Notes: generated by a model from the sequence alone, not told the origin. DNA of 64,000 nucleotides from Saprospiraceae bacterium (GCA_016787575.1 JAEUUO010000028.1:102506-166505), one strand, 5' to 3'; shown: positions 27,258-35,579, counted from the stretch's first letter. Translations and numbers: made by a program.

Positions 27258-28370
27258 CTATAAAACCTGGCTGACATCCACATAAGGTAATCCAAATGCT
27301 TCGGCAACACCTTTATAAACAACTTTGCCATGGACCACATTTAAACCACTGCTCAGCGGTTTGCTGTCTTTACAGGCTGTTTTCCAGCCTTTGTCAGCTA
27401 ATTGGATTGCAAATGGAAGGGTAGCATTTGTCAGTGCCAAAGTTGAAGTAAATGGCACAGCTCCCGGCATGTTTGCAACACAATAATGGACCACGTCGTC
27501 AATAATATAAATTGGATCATCATGAGTGGTAGGCTTGCTGGTCTCCATACAGCCACCTTGATCAATTGCAACATCTACTAAAACGGTACCGGCTTGCATT
27601 GTTTTCAACATGTCTCGGGTTACCAGGCTTGGAGCTTTCGCACCTGGAATTAAAACTGCTCCTACAATTAAATCATGAGTTTTCACCAATTCACGTATGG
27701 TCAATTCATTGGAATACATGGTAGTTACATTAGGAGGCAATACATCGGCCAGGTAACGCAATCGGGGCAGGCTGACATCCAAAAGGATTACTTGTGCACC
27801 CATTCCTGCAGCCATTTTTGCAGATTGCGTTCCAACAATACCACCACCTAATACCAGAACTTTTGCGGGTGGAACGCCGGGCACACCGCCCAATAATATT
27901 CCTTTTCCTTTTTGAGGTTTTTCCAAAAATTTAGCTCCTTCCTGAATTGCCATTCTACCGGCTACCTCTGACATAGGCACAAGCAGAGGCAAACTGCGGT
28001 CCGCCAGTTCAACGGTTTCATAAGCTAAACAGACGGCCCCACTATCGATCATAGCCTTTGTAAGTGGTTCGTAAGACGCAAAATGGAAATACGTAAATAT
28101 GAGTTGATTTTCTTTGACAAGAGGATATTCTGAAGCTATAGGCTCTTTTACCTTAATAATCATCTCAGCAATGCCGTAAACTTCTTCAATTGTGTTTAAT
28201 ATAGAGGCTCCGGCATCTTTGTACATTTGATCTGTGAATCCACTGCCTTCACCGGCTGTTGATTGAATATATAGAACATGTCCTCTTTTACTTAATTCGA
28301 GAGCACCTGCAGGCGTAAGAGCTACGCGGTTTTCGTTGCTTTTAATTTCTTTTGGAACACCAATAATCAT
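27258..28370 (-). CDS. ald: Alanine dehydrogenase
   Basis: 370 residues, standard length. Signature N-terminus IGVPKEIKSNENRVALTPAG with the substrate-binding Arg and Lys. The NAD-binding core has VLVLGGGIVGTQSAKMAAGMGAQV, and DVAIDQGGCMETSKPTTH matches the end of the AlaDH pattern. It converts alanine and NAD to pyruvate and ammonium, linking amino-acid catabolism to the pyruvate dehydrogenase pathway. The related transhydrogenase alpha subunit elsewhere in this window has a different C-terminus. It is separated from upstream genes by a terminator-rich intergenic region. Confidence 0.94.
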   Translation of the reverse strand: MIIGVPKEIKSNENRVALTPAGALELSKRGHVLYIQSTAGEGSGFTDQMYKDAGASILNTIEEVYGIAEMIIKVKEPIASEYPLVKENQLIFTYFHFASYEPLTKAMIDSGAVCLAYETVELADRSLPLLVPMSEVAGRMAIQEGAKFLEKPQKGKGILLGGVPGVPPAKVLVLGGGIVGTQSAKMAAGMGAQVILLDVSLPRLRYLADVLPPNVTTMYSNELTIRELVKTHDLIVGAVLIPGAKAPSLVTRDMLKTMQAGTVLVDVAIDQGGCMETSKPTTHDDPIYIIDDVVHYCVANMPGAVPFTSTLALTNATLPFAIQLADKGWKTACKDSKPLSSGLNVVHGKVVYKGVAEAFGLPYVDVSQVL

Positions 28371-28437
28371 GAGGAATTTAGTTTAAGTTTTGAAAAGGCG
28401 AAAATACAATAAGGAAGTAAATAAAATGGAACCGCCT

Positions 28438-28470
28438 AAAAAAAGATAGCCCGTATACAGTTATACGGGC
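28438..28470 (-). terminator. Intrinsic terminator (proximal to ald)
   Basis: A perfect 9-bp stem with a 4-nt loop (28449-28457 with 28462-28470) is followed on the minus strand by seven T residues, the complement of 28438-28444. It sits 68 nt before the ald start and would insulate ald from transcripts coming from the right. Confidence 0.75.
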
Positions 28471-28477
28471 AAATCTT

Positions 28478-28495
28478 CATTTAATAACCAAAACT
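28478..28495 (-). repeat. 18-nt direct repeat, copy 1
   Basis: Identical to 28816-28833 (plus strand catttaataaccaaaact). In both copies it lies 7-13 nt upstream, in the minus direction, of a terminator hairpin. It may be a conserved part of a duplicated small transcript. Confidence 0.7.
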
Positions 28496-28772
28496 CAAAA
28501 CTCGAATAGAATTATTCCAAGAACTGTGCCAAAAATGAATTGGCCATGCTCAAGATCGTAAATTTTAATAAAGGGCTCTGAAAACTGGATAGATTTAGAA
28601 GGTGACCTATCTAAAAAGGAAATTTCAATCCATTTGAGGGAAACTAACTATCACTAATTAACAGATGTAATAGTGATCAAACCTTTGATTATAGATTGGA
28701 ATGAAAAGGCTTTAGGGAATTTTGTAGAAACTAAAACTGCAGGATGGTGAAAATGAAAGGGTTAGTTAAGGC

Positions 28773-28802
28773 AAAAAAAATGCTCGTGACTTTTCACGAG
28801 CA
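28773..28802 (-). terminator. Intrinsic terminator downstream of mqnD
   Basis: A perfect 9-bp stem with a 4-nt loop (28781-28789 with 28794-28802) is followed on the minus strand by eight T residues, the complement of 28773-28780. It lies about 140 nt after the mqnD stop and is the likely end of that transcript. Confidence 0.8.
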
Positions 28803-28815
28803 AAAACGAATTTTA

Positions 28816-28833
28816 CATTTAATAACCAAAACT
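28816..28833 (-). repeat. 18-nt direct repeat, copy 2
   Basis: Second identical copy of the element at 28478-28495, offset by 338 nt. It lies between the mqnD stop codon and its terminator hairpin. Confidence 0.7.
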
Positions 28834-28944
28834 TACACAATGTAAAGATATAACACATTATTAAAATATACAATATATAAATAACTATAATTTAATATAT
28901 AATAAAGATTATTTTTATTATATTTGTAATATATTATAAATCAA

Positions 28945-29778
28945 TTATATAAATATACTGGTAGAACTCAGGGACTGATGTGAATCATTATTAAACATGC
29001 TTAAAATTGCAGCTTTGCCTTGAAAACCGAGCTCAGTAGTAAATTGATTTACATATAATTGAATGTGTTTTTGTATGACTTCAGGCGTCATGTCGGTTGC
29101 AAGTTGTTGTATAAATGGCCTTAGGATCTCTTCGTTTTTCCGCGCATATTCAAGACTTTTACGGATTTCAGTTTGGATTTGAAGTGCTGCTTTTTTTTCT
29201 AAGGTTTTGCGGATTCCAATCAAACCTAATGGAATCGGGTTACCAGTTTTTTCAACCCATAAATGACCTAAATCTGCAATTTCAACAAGGTCTTTTTGTT
29301 TAAAATTAAAGCGACTTTCATGAATTATCACTCCTGCTTCCACCGTTCCATCCAGTATTTTATTTTCAATTTCTGAAAAAATGCAGTGATAAAACTGCTT
29401 TGCCTCTGGAAATAAAAACTGAAACAGAAAAGCAGCTGTTGTATCCTTGCCAGGCAATGCAATTCGTTTGCCAGGCAAATCTTTCAAGTCAAACTCATTG
29501 CGGGCAACCAATAATGGTCCTGTGTCAAAGCCTGCAGCTGCGCCCGTTTCAGAAATCCAATAACGGTCAGCTATTTTGGGAAGCAGGGCTGCGCTGAATT
29601 TAATTACATCGTAATTTCCTTTCAGTGCTTGTTCATTTAGCTCTTGAATATCCATGTATTCGCAACCAGGTGCCCCCACGATTGGGTCGTCCAAATAATT
29701 ATTAATCCAGGCTCCAAAAATATAAGTGTCGTTTGGGCAAGGTGAAATGGCTAATTTTATCCAATTATTTCGGTCCAT
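28945..29778 (-). CDS. mqnD: 1,4-dihydroxy-6-naphthoate synthase (menaquinone, futalosine route)
   Basis: 277 residues with the MqnD signature start LAISPCPNDTYIFGAW and the later VIKFSAALLP, GFDTGPLLVARN, GKRIALPGKDTTAAFLF and VGVIIHESRF-like text (GVIIHESRFNF). The enzyme converts cyclic dehypoxanthine futalosine to 1,4-dihydroxy-6-naphthoate, so menaquinone is made by the futalosine route in this organism. The other mqn genes are not in the window. Its ATG (29778-29776) shares the bases CATG with the start codon of the divergent pseudouridine synthase gene, so each gene's promoter and ribosome site must lie within the other's coding region, unless one begins further in. Confidence 0.9.
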   Translation of the reverse strand: MDRNNWIKLAISPCPNDTYIFGAWINNYLDDPIVGAPGCEYMDIQELNEQALKGNYDVIKFSAALLPKIADRYWISETGAAAGFDTGPLLVARNEFDLKDLPGKRIALPGKDTTAAFLFQFLFPEAKQFYHCIFSEIENKILDGTVEAGVIIHESRFNFKQKDLVEIADLGHLWVEKTGNPIPLGLIGIRKTLEKKAALQIQTEIRKSLEYARKNEEILRPFIQQLATDMTPEVIQKHIQLYVNQFTTELGFQGKAAILSMFNNDSHQSLSSTSIFI

Positions 29779-30478
29779 GAAATTTGATCCATTTATAATT
29801 TACGAAGATAATCACATCCTGATCCTTGAAAAACCAGCTGGCCTTCTGTCACAGGGTGATCATACAGGTGATGAAAATTTATTTGATCTCCTAAAGGAAT
29901 ACTTAAAGATTAAATACGAAAAACCCGGGAATGTTTATTTAGGGTCAATACATCGATTGGATCGTCCGGTCGGTGGAATCATGTTATTTGGCAAAACTTC
30001 AAAAGCAACTAGCAGGCTGCAAGATCAAATGAAAGCTGGCCTCATTAAGAAAAAGTATCTTGCAATCACAGAAAAGCATCCGGATATTGAAGAAGCAGAT
30101 CTTGTTCATTACTTGTCAAAAGACGAATCAAAAAATAAGTCCAAGGTCTACGATTATCCTAAAAAAGATTGCAAGATTTGTAAGTTGCACTATAAAGTTC
30201 TCGCAAATATTAAGGGACTGGCACTTTTAGACATCATTCTGGATACTGGTCGGTCGCACCAAATCAGAGCCCAACTTGCCCATATGGGTTTTCCGATAAA
30301 AGGGGATAGCAAATACGGCAATTCTACTGGGATTAAACACGAAAACCTTGGATTGTTTGCATATCAACTTGGATTTACCCATCCAGTAACCAAAGAATGG
30401 ATGGAATTTAGCCATTTTCCGGTTTCTGATAAAAATTTCAATCCTTTTAAGCCCTTTTATCCAAGAAACGGTTCTTAA
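29777..30478 (+). CDS. RluA-family 23S rRNA/tRNA pseudouridine synthase
   Basis: 233 residues from ATG 29777. FIIYEDNHILILEKPAGLLSQ begins the catalytic domain directly, so no S4 domain is present. The active-site motif HRLDRPVGG (residues 59-67) holds the catalytic Asp62. GRSHQIRAQLAHMGFPIKGD is the conserved C-terminal substrate motif. The enzyme turns a specific uridine in RNA into pseudouridine; the position cannot be deduced. Members of this short subfamily are annotated as RluA-like or TruC-like. The frame is open upstream (GTG at 29726), but the ATG fits the domain boundary. It shares its start with mqnD. Confidence 0.88.
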   Translation: MKFDPFIIYEDNHILILEKPAGLLSQGDHTGDENLFDLLKEYLKIKYEKPGNVYLGSIHRLDRPVGGIMLFGKTSKATSRLQDQMKAGLIKKKYLAITEKHPDIEEADLVHYLSKDESKNKSKVYDYPKKDCKICKLHYKVLANIKGLALLDIILDTGRSHQIRAQLAHMGFPIKGDSKYGNSTGIKHENLGLFAYQLGFTHPVTKEWMEFSHFPVSDKNFNPFKPFYPRNGS

Positions 30479-30532
30479 TTATAAATTGTCCAGAATATTT
30501 TCCCAAGCTCCTCTGAATCTTATTTATTATCT

Positions 30533-30540
30533 TAATTTTG
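30533..30540 (+). promoter_or_regulatory. -7 promoter box of the SRP RNA gene
   Basis: TAATTTTG matches the Bacteroidota TAnnTTTG box. It ends 5 nt before the predicted RNA 5' end at 30546, the expected distance. No good -33 TTG was found at the usual spacing. Confidence 0.6.
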
Positions 30541-30545
30541 CCGCC

Positions 30546-30634
30546 GGTGAGAGTTCACGACCAGCTCCTGCTGAATCCCCCAGGGTAGAAATACAGCAAG
30601 GGCGGGTGGTTGAGCGGTGCGATGGGCTCTTGCC
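30546..30634 (+). ncRNA. ffs: Signal recognition particle RNA (small bacterial 4.5S type)
   Basis: A GC-rich island of 89 nt between two genes. Nucleotides 30546-30556 can pair along all 11 positions with 30624-30634, which closes the helix; T residues follow immediately. The centre has the SRP domain IV pattern: CAGGG, a short stem with a GAAA tetraloop, then CAGCA, which forms the symmetric loop bound by Ffh. Flanking CAGCTCCTGCTGAATCCCC and GGGTGGTTGAGCGGTG text is also familiar from bacterial SRP RNAs. The RNA works with Ffh and FtsY in co-translational targeting to the inner membrane. The gene is followed 24 nt later by the transaldolase-family CDS. Confidence 0.93.
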
Positions 30635-30658
30635 TTTTTATTTAAACCAAGCCGGAGC

Positions 30659-31330
30659 ATGAAATTTTTTATAGATACAGCTAATTTAGATCAAATTAAG
30701 GAAGCCAAAGATTTAGGCATCCTTGACGGAGTTACAACAAATCCTAGCTTAATGGCAAAGGAAGGAATCACAGGAAAGGAAAATATCTACAGGCATTACC
30801 ATAAAATTTGTGAACTCGTTAAAGGAGATGTGAGTGCAGAAGTTATTTCGACTGACTATAAAGGCATGATGAAAGAAGCCAAAGAATTGGCTGAAATTGC
30901 TGAAAATATTGTTGTAAAAGTGCCGATGATCAAAGATGGTATAAAAGCCATCGCCGAATTAAAAAGTCTTGAAATCAAAACAAATTGTACATTGGTTTTT
31001 AGCGCAGGTCAAGCAATTTTAGTCGCCAAAGCTGGAGCAACTTACATTTCACCATTTATAGGAAGGATAGATGATACAAGTTGGGATGGGATGCAATTGA
31101 TTTCCGATATTTTTGAAATATATTCTTTGCAAGCTTATGAAACTGAAATTCTTGCTGCCTCTATCCGTAGTGGATTACACATCGTAGAAGCTGCAAAAGC
31201 TGGCGCCGATGTCGTTACCTGTCCTTTAGATGCTATCTTGTCTTTGCTCAAACATCCACTTACTGATATCGGACTTCAAAAGTTTTTGGATGATCATAAA
31301 AAAGCACAGGCAGCATTGTCAAAGTCCTGA
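30659..31330 (+). CDS. Transaldolase / fructose-6-phosphate aldolase family protein
   Basis: 223 residues from ATG 30659 (MKFFIDTANLDQIKEAKD), the short transaldolase type. Conserved segments include DGVTTNPSLMAKEG, the Schiff-base Lys region IVVKVPMIKDG, TNCTLVFSAGQAILVAKAGATYISPFIGR and AASIRSGLHIVEAAKAGADVVTCP. The enzyme is expected to transfer dihydroxyacetone units in the pentose phosphate pathway, or cleave fructose 6-phosphate. A frame extending upstream would overlap the SRP RNA and is rejected. Its end overlaps by 12 nt the end of the convergent nucleoside phosphorylase gene. Confidence 0.92.
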   Translation: MKFFIDTANLDQIKEAKDLGILDGVTTNPSLMAKEGITGKENIYRHYHKICELVKGDVSAEVISTDYKGMMKEAKELAEIAENIVVKVPMIKDGIKAIAELKSLEIKTNCTLVFSAGQAILVAKAGATYISPFIGRIDDTSWDGMQLISDIFEIYSLQAYETEILAASIRSGLHIVEAAKAGADVVTCPLDAILSLLKHPLTDIGLQKFLDDHKKAQAALSKS

Positions 31331-32146
31331 TATTTTTTCAAAGCAAATTTCTATCATTCTTTCAATTGTTTTTTCAGGGCTTTTAGAAAACCTACCTGAA
31401 ATTCGATTCGCTAATATAGCATTTACAGAAATCGACTGGAAGCCAAATAAATGACTTAAGCAATAAATAGCCGACGTTTCCATTTCAAGATTTGATATTT
31501 TTCCAATGCCTTTTAAATTTAAGTTCTCTAATTGAACCAATAAATTGGTCTGCCTTATTCTATTTGATCTTCCCTGTGGGCCATAAAATCCTACACTCGT
31601 AAAGGTATTGGCTATACCAAAAGCTGGATCCTGAAATTTAAGAAATAAGTCAGGATCGGCACGAAAAACAAAATAGCGAATTCCATTTTCCATATGAGCA
31701 GCTTGATTTGAAAGGGGCTGATAATAATCTGATAAACTGTCAGCACCAATACTCCAGTCTGTTAATAAAATACTGTCTACCGGAATATCATTTTGAATAG
31801 CACCGGAAGTTCCTAAACGAATCCACTTAATTTTACTGACTTTTTCTTTTGATTCCCCGGTTTTTAAGTCAATGTTAAACAAAGCATCCACTTCATTCAT
31901 TACAATATCTATATTGTCTGTGCCGATGCCAGTAGACAGAATACTAATCCTTTTTCCTGAAATGCTTCCTGTTATGGTGTGGAATTCTCTGGATTTAACT
32001 TGAAGTTCAATGTGGTCTAAATGTTTGGATACCATTTGAACGCGATCCGGATCTCCTACACTGAGGATAATTGGAGCTAAATCACCTGGTTTCAGTTTTA
32101 AATGATAAATGCTGCCATCCGGATTTAAAATCCAATTTGTTTCCAT
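31319..32146 (-). CDS. Nucleoside phosphorylase (uridine phosphorylase-like)
   Basis: 276 residues from ATG 32146; a TTG at 32191 is in frame but unneeded. PNP/UDP-superfamily features are SVGDPDRVQMVSKHL (phosphate loop), SILSTGIGTDNIDIVMNE, RLGTSGAIQNDIP and NLEMETSAIYCLSHLFG, where the ME pair contacts the ribose. It cleaves nucleosides with phosphate to free base and ribose 1-phosphate in salvage. Whether uridine is preferred is uncertain. Its start is 21 nt from the divergent ArsC-family gene. Confidence 0.85.
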   Translation of the reverse strand: METNWILNPDGSIYHLKLKPGDLAPIILSVGDPDRVQMVSKHLDHIELQVKSREFHTITGSISGKRISILSTGIGTDNIDIVMNEVDALFNIDLKTGESKEKVSKIKWIRLGTSGAIQNDIPVDSILLTDWSIGADSLSDYYQPLSNQAAHMENGIRYFVFRADPDLFLKFQDPAFGIANTFTSVGFYGPQGRSNRIRQTNLLVQLENLNLKGIGKISNLEMETSAIYCLSHLFGFQSISVNAILANRISGRFSKSPEKTIERMIEICFEKISGL

Positions 32147-32167
32147 AAAATTGTGATCAATTAAAGT

Positions 32168-32530
32168 ATGAAGAAAAACAAAATTTACCATTTAACCCAC
32201 TGTGGAACTTGTAAAAAGATTCTGAACGAGCTCAATACCGAATCCTGTGAGCTTTCAGACATCAAACTAAATAAAATTAGTGAAAAGGAACTTGACCAAT
32301 TGGCCAAACTCGCGGGTTCTTATGAAGCACTATTTAGTAGAAAAGCAGTAAAATATCAGAGTCTGGGTTTAAAAGATAGAAGTCTTACTGAACTCGATTA
32401 CAAACAATTGATATTATCGGATTACACATTTATAAAACGTCCAATAATAAAAGTTGGAACTATGCTCTTTATTGGTCATACCAAACAAGCAATAGAAGGT
32501 GGAAAACAAAAATTAGGAACTAAGAATTAA
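32168..32530 (+). CDS. ArsC/Spx-family thioredoxin-fold protein
   Basis: 120 residues. The active-site motif HCGTCKKILN places Cys12 and Cys15 on the first helix, and IKRPIIKVG is the conserved Arg-Pro loop of ArsC-family proteins. The family includes glutaredoxin-linked arsenate reductases, YffB and Spx-like regulators. The usual third cysteine is not evident. No arsenic resistance genes are near, so a redox or regulatory role is as likely as arsenate reduction. It is flanked by divergent nucleoside phosphorylase and a convergent lipoprotein gene. Confidence 0.78.
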   Translation: MKKNKIYHLTHCGTCKKILNELNTESCELSDIKLNKISEKELDQLAKLAGSYEALFSRKAVKYQSLGLKDRSLTELDYKQLILSDYTFIKRPIIKVGTMLFIGHTKQAIEGGKQKLGTKN

Positions 32531-32557
32531 AAGCAGGATTTCTTCTTTGAACTTTGG

Positions 32558-33064
32558 CTAGATGCATTTCAAATAAACTTTGTCGCTGTAAACCGTATCA
32601 CTTGTATGGCCGCTTCGGTCGCGCAATATGATTTTGTATATTAATGAATCCAGTGGATATTGAGGTGGTGCACTGCAAGGCGGAATTTGATCTTTAAAAA
32701 GACAACAGCTAGTGTAAACCAGTAAACTCATTTGACCTTTTTGAGCACGTCCTTCAGAGTCGGGTAGTGGTGGTAATTTGTATTGGTCCTGAATTTGGTT
32801 GTTTCGACTATCTATCAGTGTAATATCGTATCTATTGTCGTTTTGTGGAAAGCCTAAATCGCCATCTCCATCTTCAAAACTTAAGATCAGCCTAAGGGAA
32901 TCTTCAAAAAAATCACCCTGCGTCATTTTGGTTTTGGTAAGTGCAATAAAATTAATTTTTGGAACAATGGATTCCGTATCGTCTCCTGAACAGGCAATTA
33001 AAAAACTTGCCAGAAAAAAGAAAATACAGGGAATTGTAAACAGATTTATAGTTTTACCTCTCAT
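32558..33064 (-). CDS. Lipoprotein of unknown function
   Basis: 168 residues from ATG 33064. The signal peptide ends in the lipobox LIAC, so Cys after about 25 residues is the lipidation site. The rest is beta-rich and acidic, with SFEDGDGDLGFPQNDNRYD resembling a calcium-binding D-rich loop, followed by paired cysteines (TSCCLFKDQIPPC). Similar small lipoproteins with an EDGDGD motif are frequent in Saprospirales and Cytophagales, but I cannot name a function. Its start is 6 nt from the start of the divergent LuxE-like gene. Confidence 0.75.
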   Translation of the reverse strand: MRGKTINLFTIPCIFFFLASFLIACSGDDTESIVPKINFIALTKTKMTQGDFFEDSLRLILSFEDGDGDLGFPQNDNRYDITLIDSRNNQIQDQYKLPPLPDSEGRAQKGQMSLLVYTSCCLFKDQIPPCSAPPQYPLDSLIYKIILRDRSGHTSDTVYSDKVYLKCI

Positions 33065-33070
33065 AATAGC

Positions 33071-34066
33071 ATGCAAGATCTAAAACGATTGCAAGATAAA
33101 GTATTCAATGCAAATCAATCCAATAGCTTTGAATTGACTTTGGAAGTTTATCAATATCAATCCAAAAACAATCCTGTTTTCCGGCAATTTTTGGAATTGA
33201 CGGGTAAATTAAATCAAACAATAAATAAATTTGAGGATCTCTGTTTCCTTCCTGTCGAATTATTCAAATCAAACGTAATCAAATCCGGAAGCTGGAAAGA
33301 AGCTGCAATTTTTCGATCAAGCGGAACAAGTAGCGAACACAGATCTTGTCATTATTTAGAAGACCTGTCTTTTTATAATAGAGTTAGTCAAATCTGTTTT
33401 GAATATCATTTTGGTCCTTTAAAAAATTATGAATTTTTAGCATTGTTGCCTAATTATCTGGAGCGGCAAGATTCATCCTTAGTTGCAATGGTCAGTTATT
33501 TTGTAAATTCGGCTAACAAATATGGTAAAGATGTTTTCTTTATCAATGATTTTGAAAAACTTTATGTTGCGTTGAATGAATTTCTTCGATTGGATAAACC
33601 GGTAATGCTATTTGGAGTAAGTTTTGCGCTTCTGGATTTTGCGAATCAATTTAAAATAGAATTTCCAAATCTGACAATAATTGAAACAGGTGGTATGAAA
33701 GGTAGACATCGTGAAATTGCAAAATCAAGTCTGCTTTCTCAATTGCAAACGGCATTCCCGAAAGCTAAAATTGGATCTGAATATGGAATGACAGAGTTAT
33801 TGTCGCAAGCCTATGCAGTCGATGGAGTTCATTACCGTTCGCATCCAATAATTAAATTTTTGATATCCGATCCTGCAGACCCATTTTCATTTTTACCCAA
33901 TTCTAAACGAGGCATTATCAATGTAATTGATTTAGCCAATGTACATTCTTGCTCGTTTATACAAACAGGAGATCTCGGCGAGTTCAATGACAACAACGAA
34001 CTACAGGTGTTGGGTCGTTTTGATTTTGAAGAATTGCGTGGATGCAGCCAGTTGTACGAGGAATGA
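33071..34066 (+). CDS. LuxE-type acyl-protein synthetase (orphan)
   Basis: 331 residues of the ANL adenylating superfamily, LuxE/PaaK branch. The ATP-loop IFRSSGTSS is at about 80-88 and the second motif GSEYGMTEL at 235-243. A conserved FQTGDLGE-like strand (SFIQTGDLGEFND) lies near the end. LuxE activates fatty acids as acyl-adenylates and passes them to a Cys of itself in luminescent bacteria. No luxC, luxD or luxAB homologue is near, so the acyl acceptor is unknown. The gene ends 1 nt before the convergent amidase gene end. The orphan state is common in Bacteroidota but unexplained. Confidence 0.83.
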   Translation: MQDLKRLQDKVFNANQSNSFELTLEVYQYQSKNNPVFRQFLELTGKLNQTINKFEDLCFLPVELFKSNVIKSGSWKEAAIFRSSGTSSEHRSCHYLEDLSFYNRVSQICFEYHFGPLKNYEFLALLPNYLERQDSSLVAMVSYFVNSANKYGKDVFFINDFEKLYVALNEFLRLDKPVMLFGVSFALLDFANQFKIEFPNLTIIETGGMKGRHREIAKSSLLSQLQTAFPKAKIGSEYGMTELLSQAYAVDGVHYRSHPIIKFLISDPADPFSFLPNSKRGIINVIDLANVHSCSFIQTGDLGEFNDNNELQVLGRFDFEELRGCSQLYEE

Positions 34067-34067
34067 T

Positions 34068-35456
34068 TTATTTTGTAAATCCTTCTGTAATCCAATCCGC
34101 AAGTAATTGTCTGTTTTTTGGAAATAAAATTCGTTTCCGATCTTCGGGATTGTGAATGTTAGCCAACTCGATAAAAATTGGTTCCGGATCTGAATTGCGT
34201 ACCACATATAATGGGCGACTGGAGACCGTTCCATTGTATTTTTCTTCTTTGCGGTAGACATCGTATTTTTCTTCAAACACTTGTTGAATGTCCACTGCTT
34301 TATTTTTGCTTTTTTCTGAATCGGATTGATAATAAAAGAATACATCTTGTCGGTCTTCTTCTCCCTGTGCATCAATATGCAGTGAAACCATCCATTGATT
34401 GGTAAACCCTTTCTTTTTATATTTAGAGTATAATTTATTGACTTTATTCATTCCTTGTCGAAGGCGTTTCTTTTGACTTGCTGGAATATCATGACCACCA
34501 TAACTTGTTTCATCTTTATCGCATTCCAAATATTTATCATCGCGAATGCCATCATTTTCGTCTTCTACAATAACAAATACGGTTGCTCCTTTTTGCATTA
34601 GATTCTTTGCAAGGCGTAAGCTAACATCGTAAGCATATTCATCCTCGCAAATAGTGTAAGCGCCATCCACATTTTTAGCAATTGCTCCAGGATCCGGCCC
34701 TCCATGACCGGGAACAATGTAGAAAACCTGATCTTTTAATTCTAGGTCTGTTATTTCAACATCTTTGTATTTATCTCCAAACAAGGGAACGCTTAACATT
34801 TTTGAAGATACCTTTAATGAAGTAGGTGCATCATCAACAGCATTTGAAACCTCTGCCAGTTCTTTTACTTCTTTATCTGTTAACTTCCGGTCAGCAACCA
34901 ACATAGATTTCATGGGTGCCATAGAAGCAACTAAGAATTCTTTCCTGCTTTCTCTGTTTTTCTTACTTACACTTGGTATGGATTCTCTTATACTGGTCTT
35001 AAAAGCAAGGCCTTCATTGAATTTAGCTGCCTTTAATTGTTCTTGGTCCAAATCAAGAGGTACCCAGATTTTTTTATCTTTCTTATAATCCTGATTTTTT
35101 AACTTCTGTGTAGTTAGTTGTTTGTTGTAATTTTCAATTTTCTTTGCTTGCTCGATATTTTGTATTCCTACACTGCTCCGTATGCTTTTTCCATCAAATG
35201 AACGCACTGTGATAGGCAGGAGATAGATTTTATTTTTCTCTAAACTGGAATTTTGTTTTAATCCATTTATTTTATAAAATAGAGCAACATTGTCTGGTTT
35301 ACCTGACAGTTTATAACTCCGTAACAAGCCATAGGCCCCTTGTCCGGCTTTGGCTTTGACTTTAACATAATTTATGCTTTTTATTGGCTTTGGAAAAGCA
35401 TGTGCTAGCTGAAACATGCTAAAAGTTAAAATGCAAAGAGTGAGAATTCTACGCAT
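34068..35456 (-). CDS. Secreted N-acetylmuramoyl-L-alanine amidase (amidase_3)
   Basis: 462 residues. A signal peptide ends at AHAF. Residues about 30-90 look LysM-like (VKAKAGQGAYGLLRSYKL, IYLLPI). A charged central region of some 140 residues follows, then the amidase_3 domain from about 243. Zinc ligands are visible: HGGPDPGA (His251), an EDE run near 271-273, and SLHIDA (His360). Near the end PIFIELANIHN carries the catalytic Glu. It cleaves the bond between muramic acid and the stem peptide during cell-wall remodelling. A -7 box TATATTTG (complement of 35476-35483) lies 19 nt before the start. Confidence 0.88.
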   Translation of the reverse strand: MRRILTLCILTFSMFQLAHAFPKPIKSINYVKVKAKAGQGAYGLLRSYKLSGKPDNVALFYKINGLKQNSSLEKNKIYLLPITVRSFDGKSIRSSVGIQNIEQAKKIENYNKQLTTQKLKNQDYKKDKKIWVPLDLDQEQLKAAKFNEGLAFKTSIRESIPSVSKKNRESRKEFLVASMAPMKSMLVADRKLTDKEVKELAEVSNAVDDAPTSLKVSSKMLSVPLFGDKYKDVEITDLELKDQVFYIVPGHGGPDPGAIAKNVDGAYTICEDEYAYDVSLRLAKNLMQKGATVFVIVEDENDGIRDDKYLECDKDETSYGGHDIPASQKKRLRQGMNKVNKLYSKYKKKGFTNQWMVSLHIDAQGEEDRQDVFFYYQSDSEKSKNKAVDIQQVFEEKYDVYRKEEKYNGTVSSRPLYVVRNSDPEPIFIELANIHNPEDRKRILFPKNRQLLADWITEGFTK

Positions 35457-35475
35457 GGCTAAAGAGTTTGAAGAG

Positions 35476-35483
35476 CAAATATA
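35476..35483 (-). promoter_or_regulatory. -7 promoter box of the amidase gene
   Basis: TATATTTG on the minus strand, ending 19 nt before the ATG at 35456. No -33 TTG at the usual spacing was found, so this is a partial promoter call. Confidence 0.4.
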
Positions 35484-35571
35484 TTATAATTATCTGTAAT
35501 TTGTATATGCTTGATTTGTAATTCATTACAATATAAATATCCAATTATATAAGCCCTTGACATTCAATGCC

Positions 35572-35579
35572 TACCTTTG
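35572..35579 (+). promoter_or_regulatory. -7 promoter box of ccmB
   Basis: TACCTTTG, identical to the purM box, ends 10 nt before the ATG at 35590. It shows that a TTG at 35557 is not the start of ccmB. A matching -33 element is not apparent. Confidence 0.45.

Larger units (their letters stand above)
28371..28944. other. 574 bp intergenic region with two hairpins and a duplicated 18-nt element
   Basis: No convincing coding frame was found. The region holds two minus-strand terminator hairpins, each with an identical 18-nt element on its upstream side: 28478-28495 and 28816-28833, read on the plus strand as catttaataaccaaaact. The last 110 bp (28835-28944) are almost pure A+T. It separates alanine dehydrogenase from mqnD. 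Confidence 0.6.

Noticed and set aside
30617..30658. Upstream extension of the transaldolase-family gene
   Set aside because: It would lie in the SRP RNA and the extra 14 residues do not look like the conserved N-terminus.
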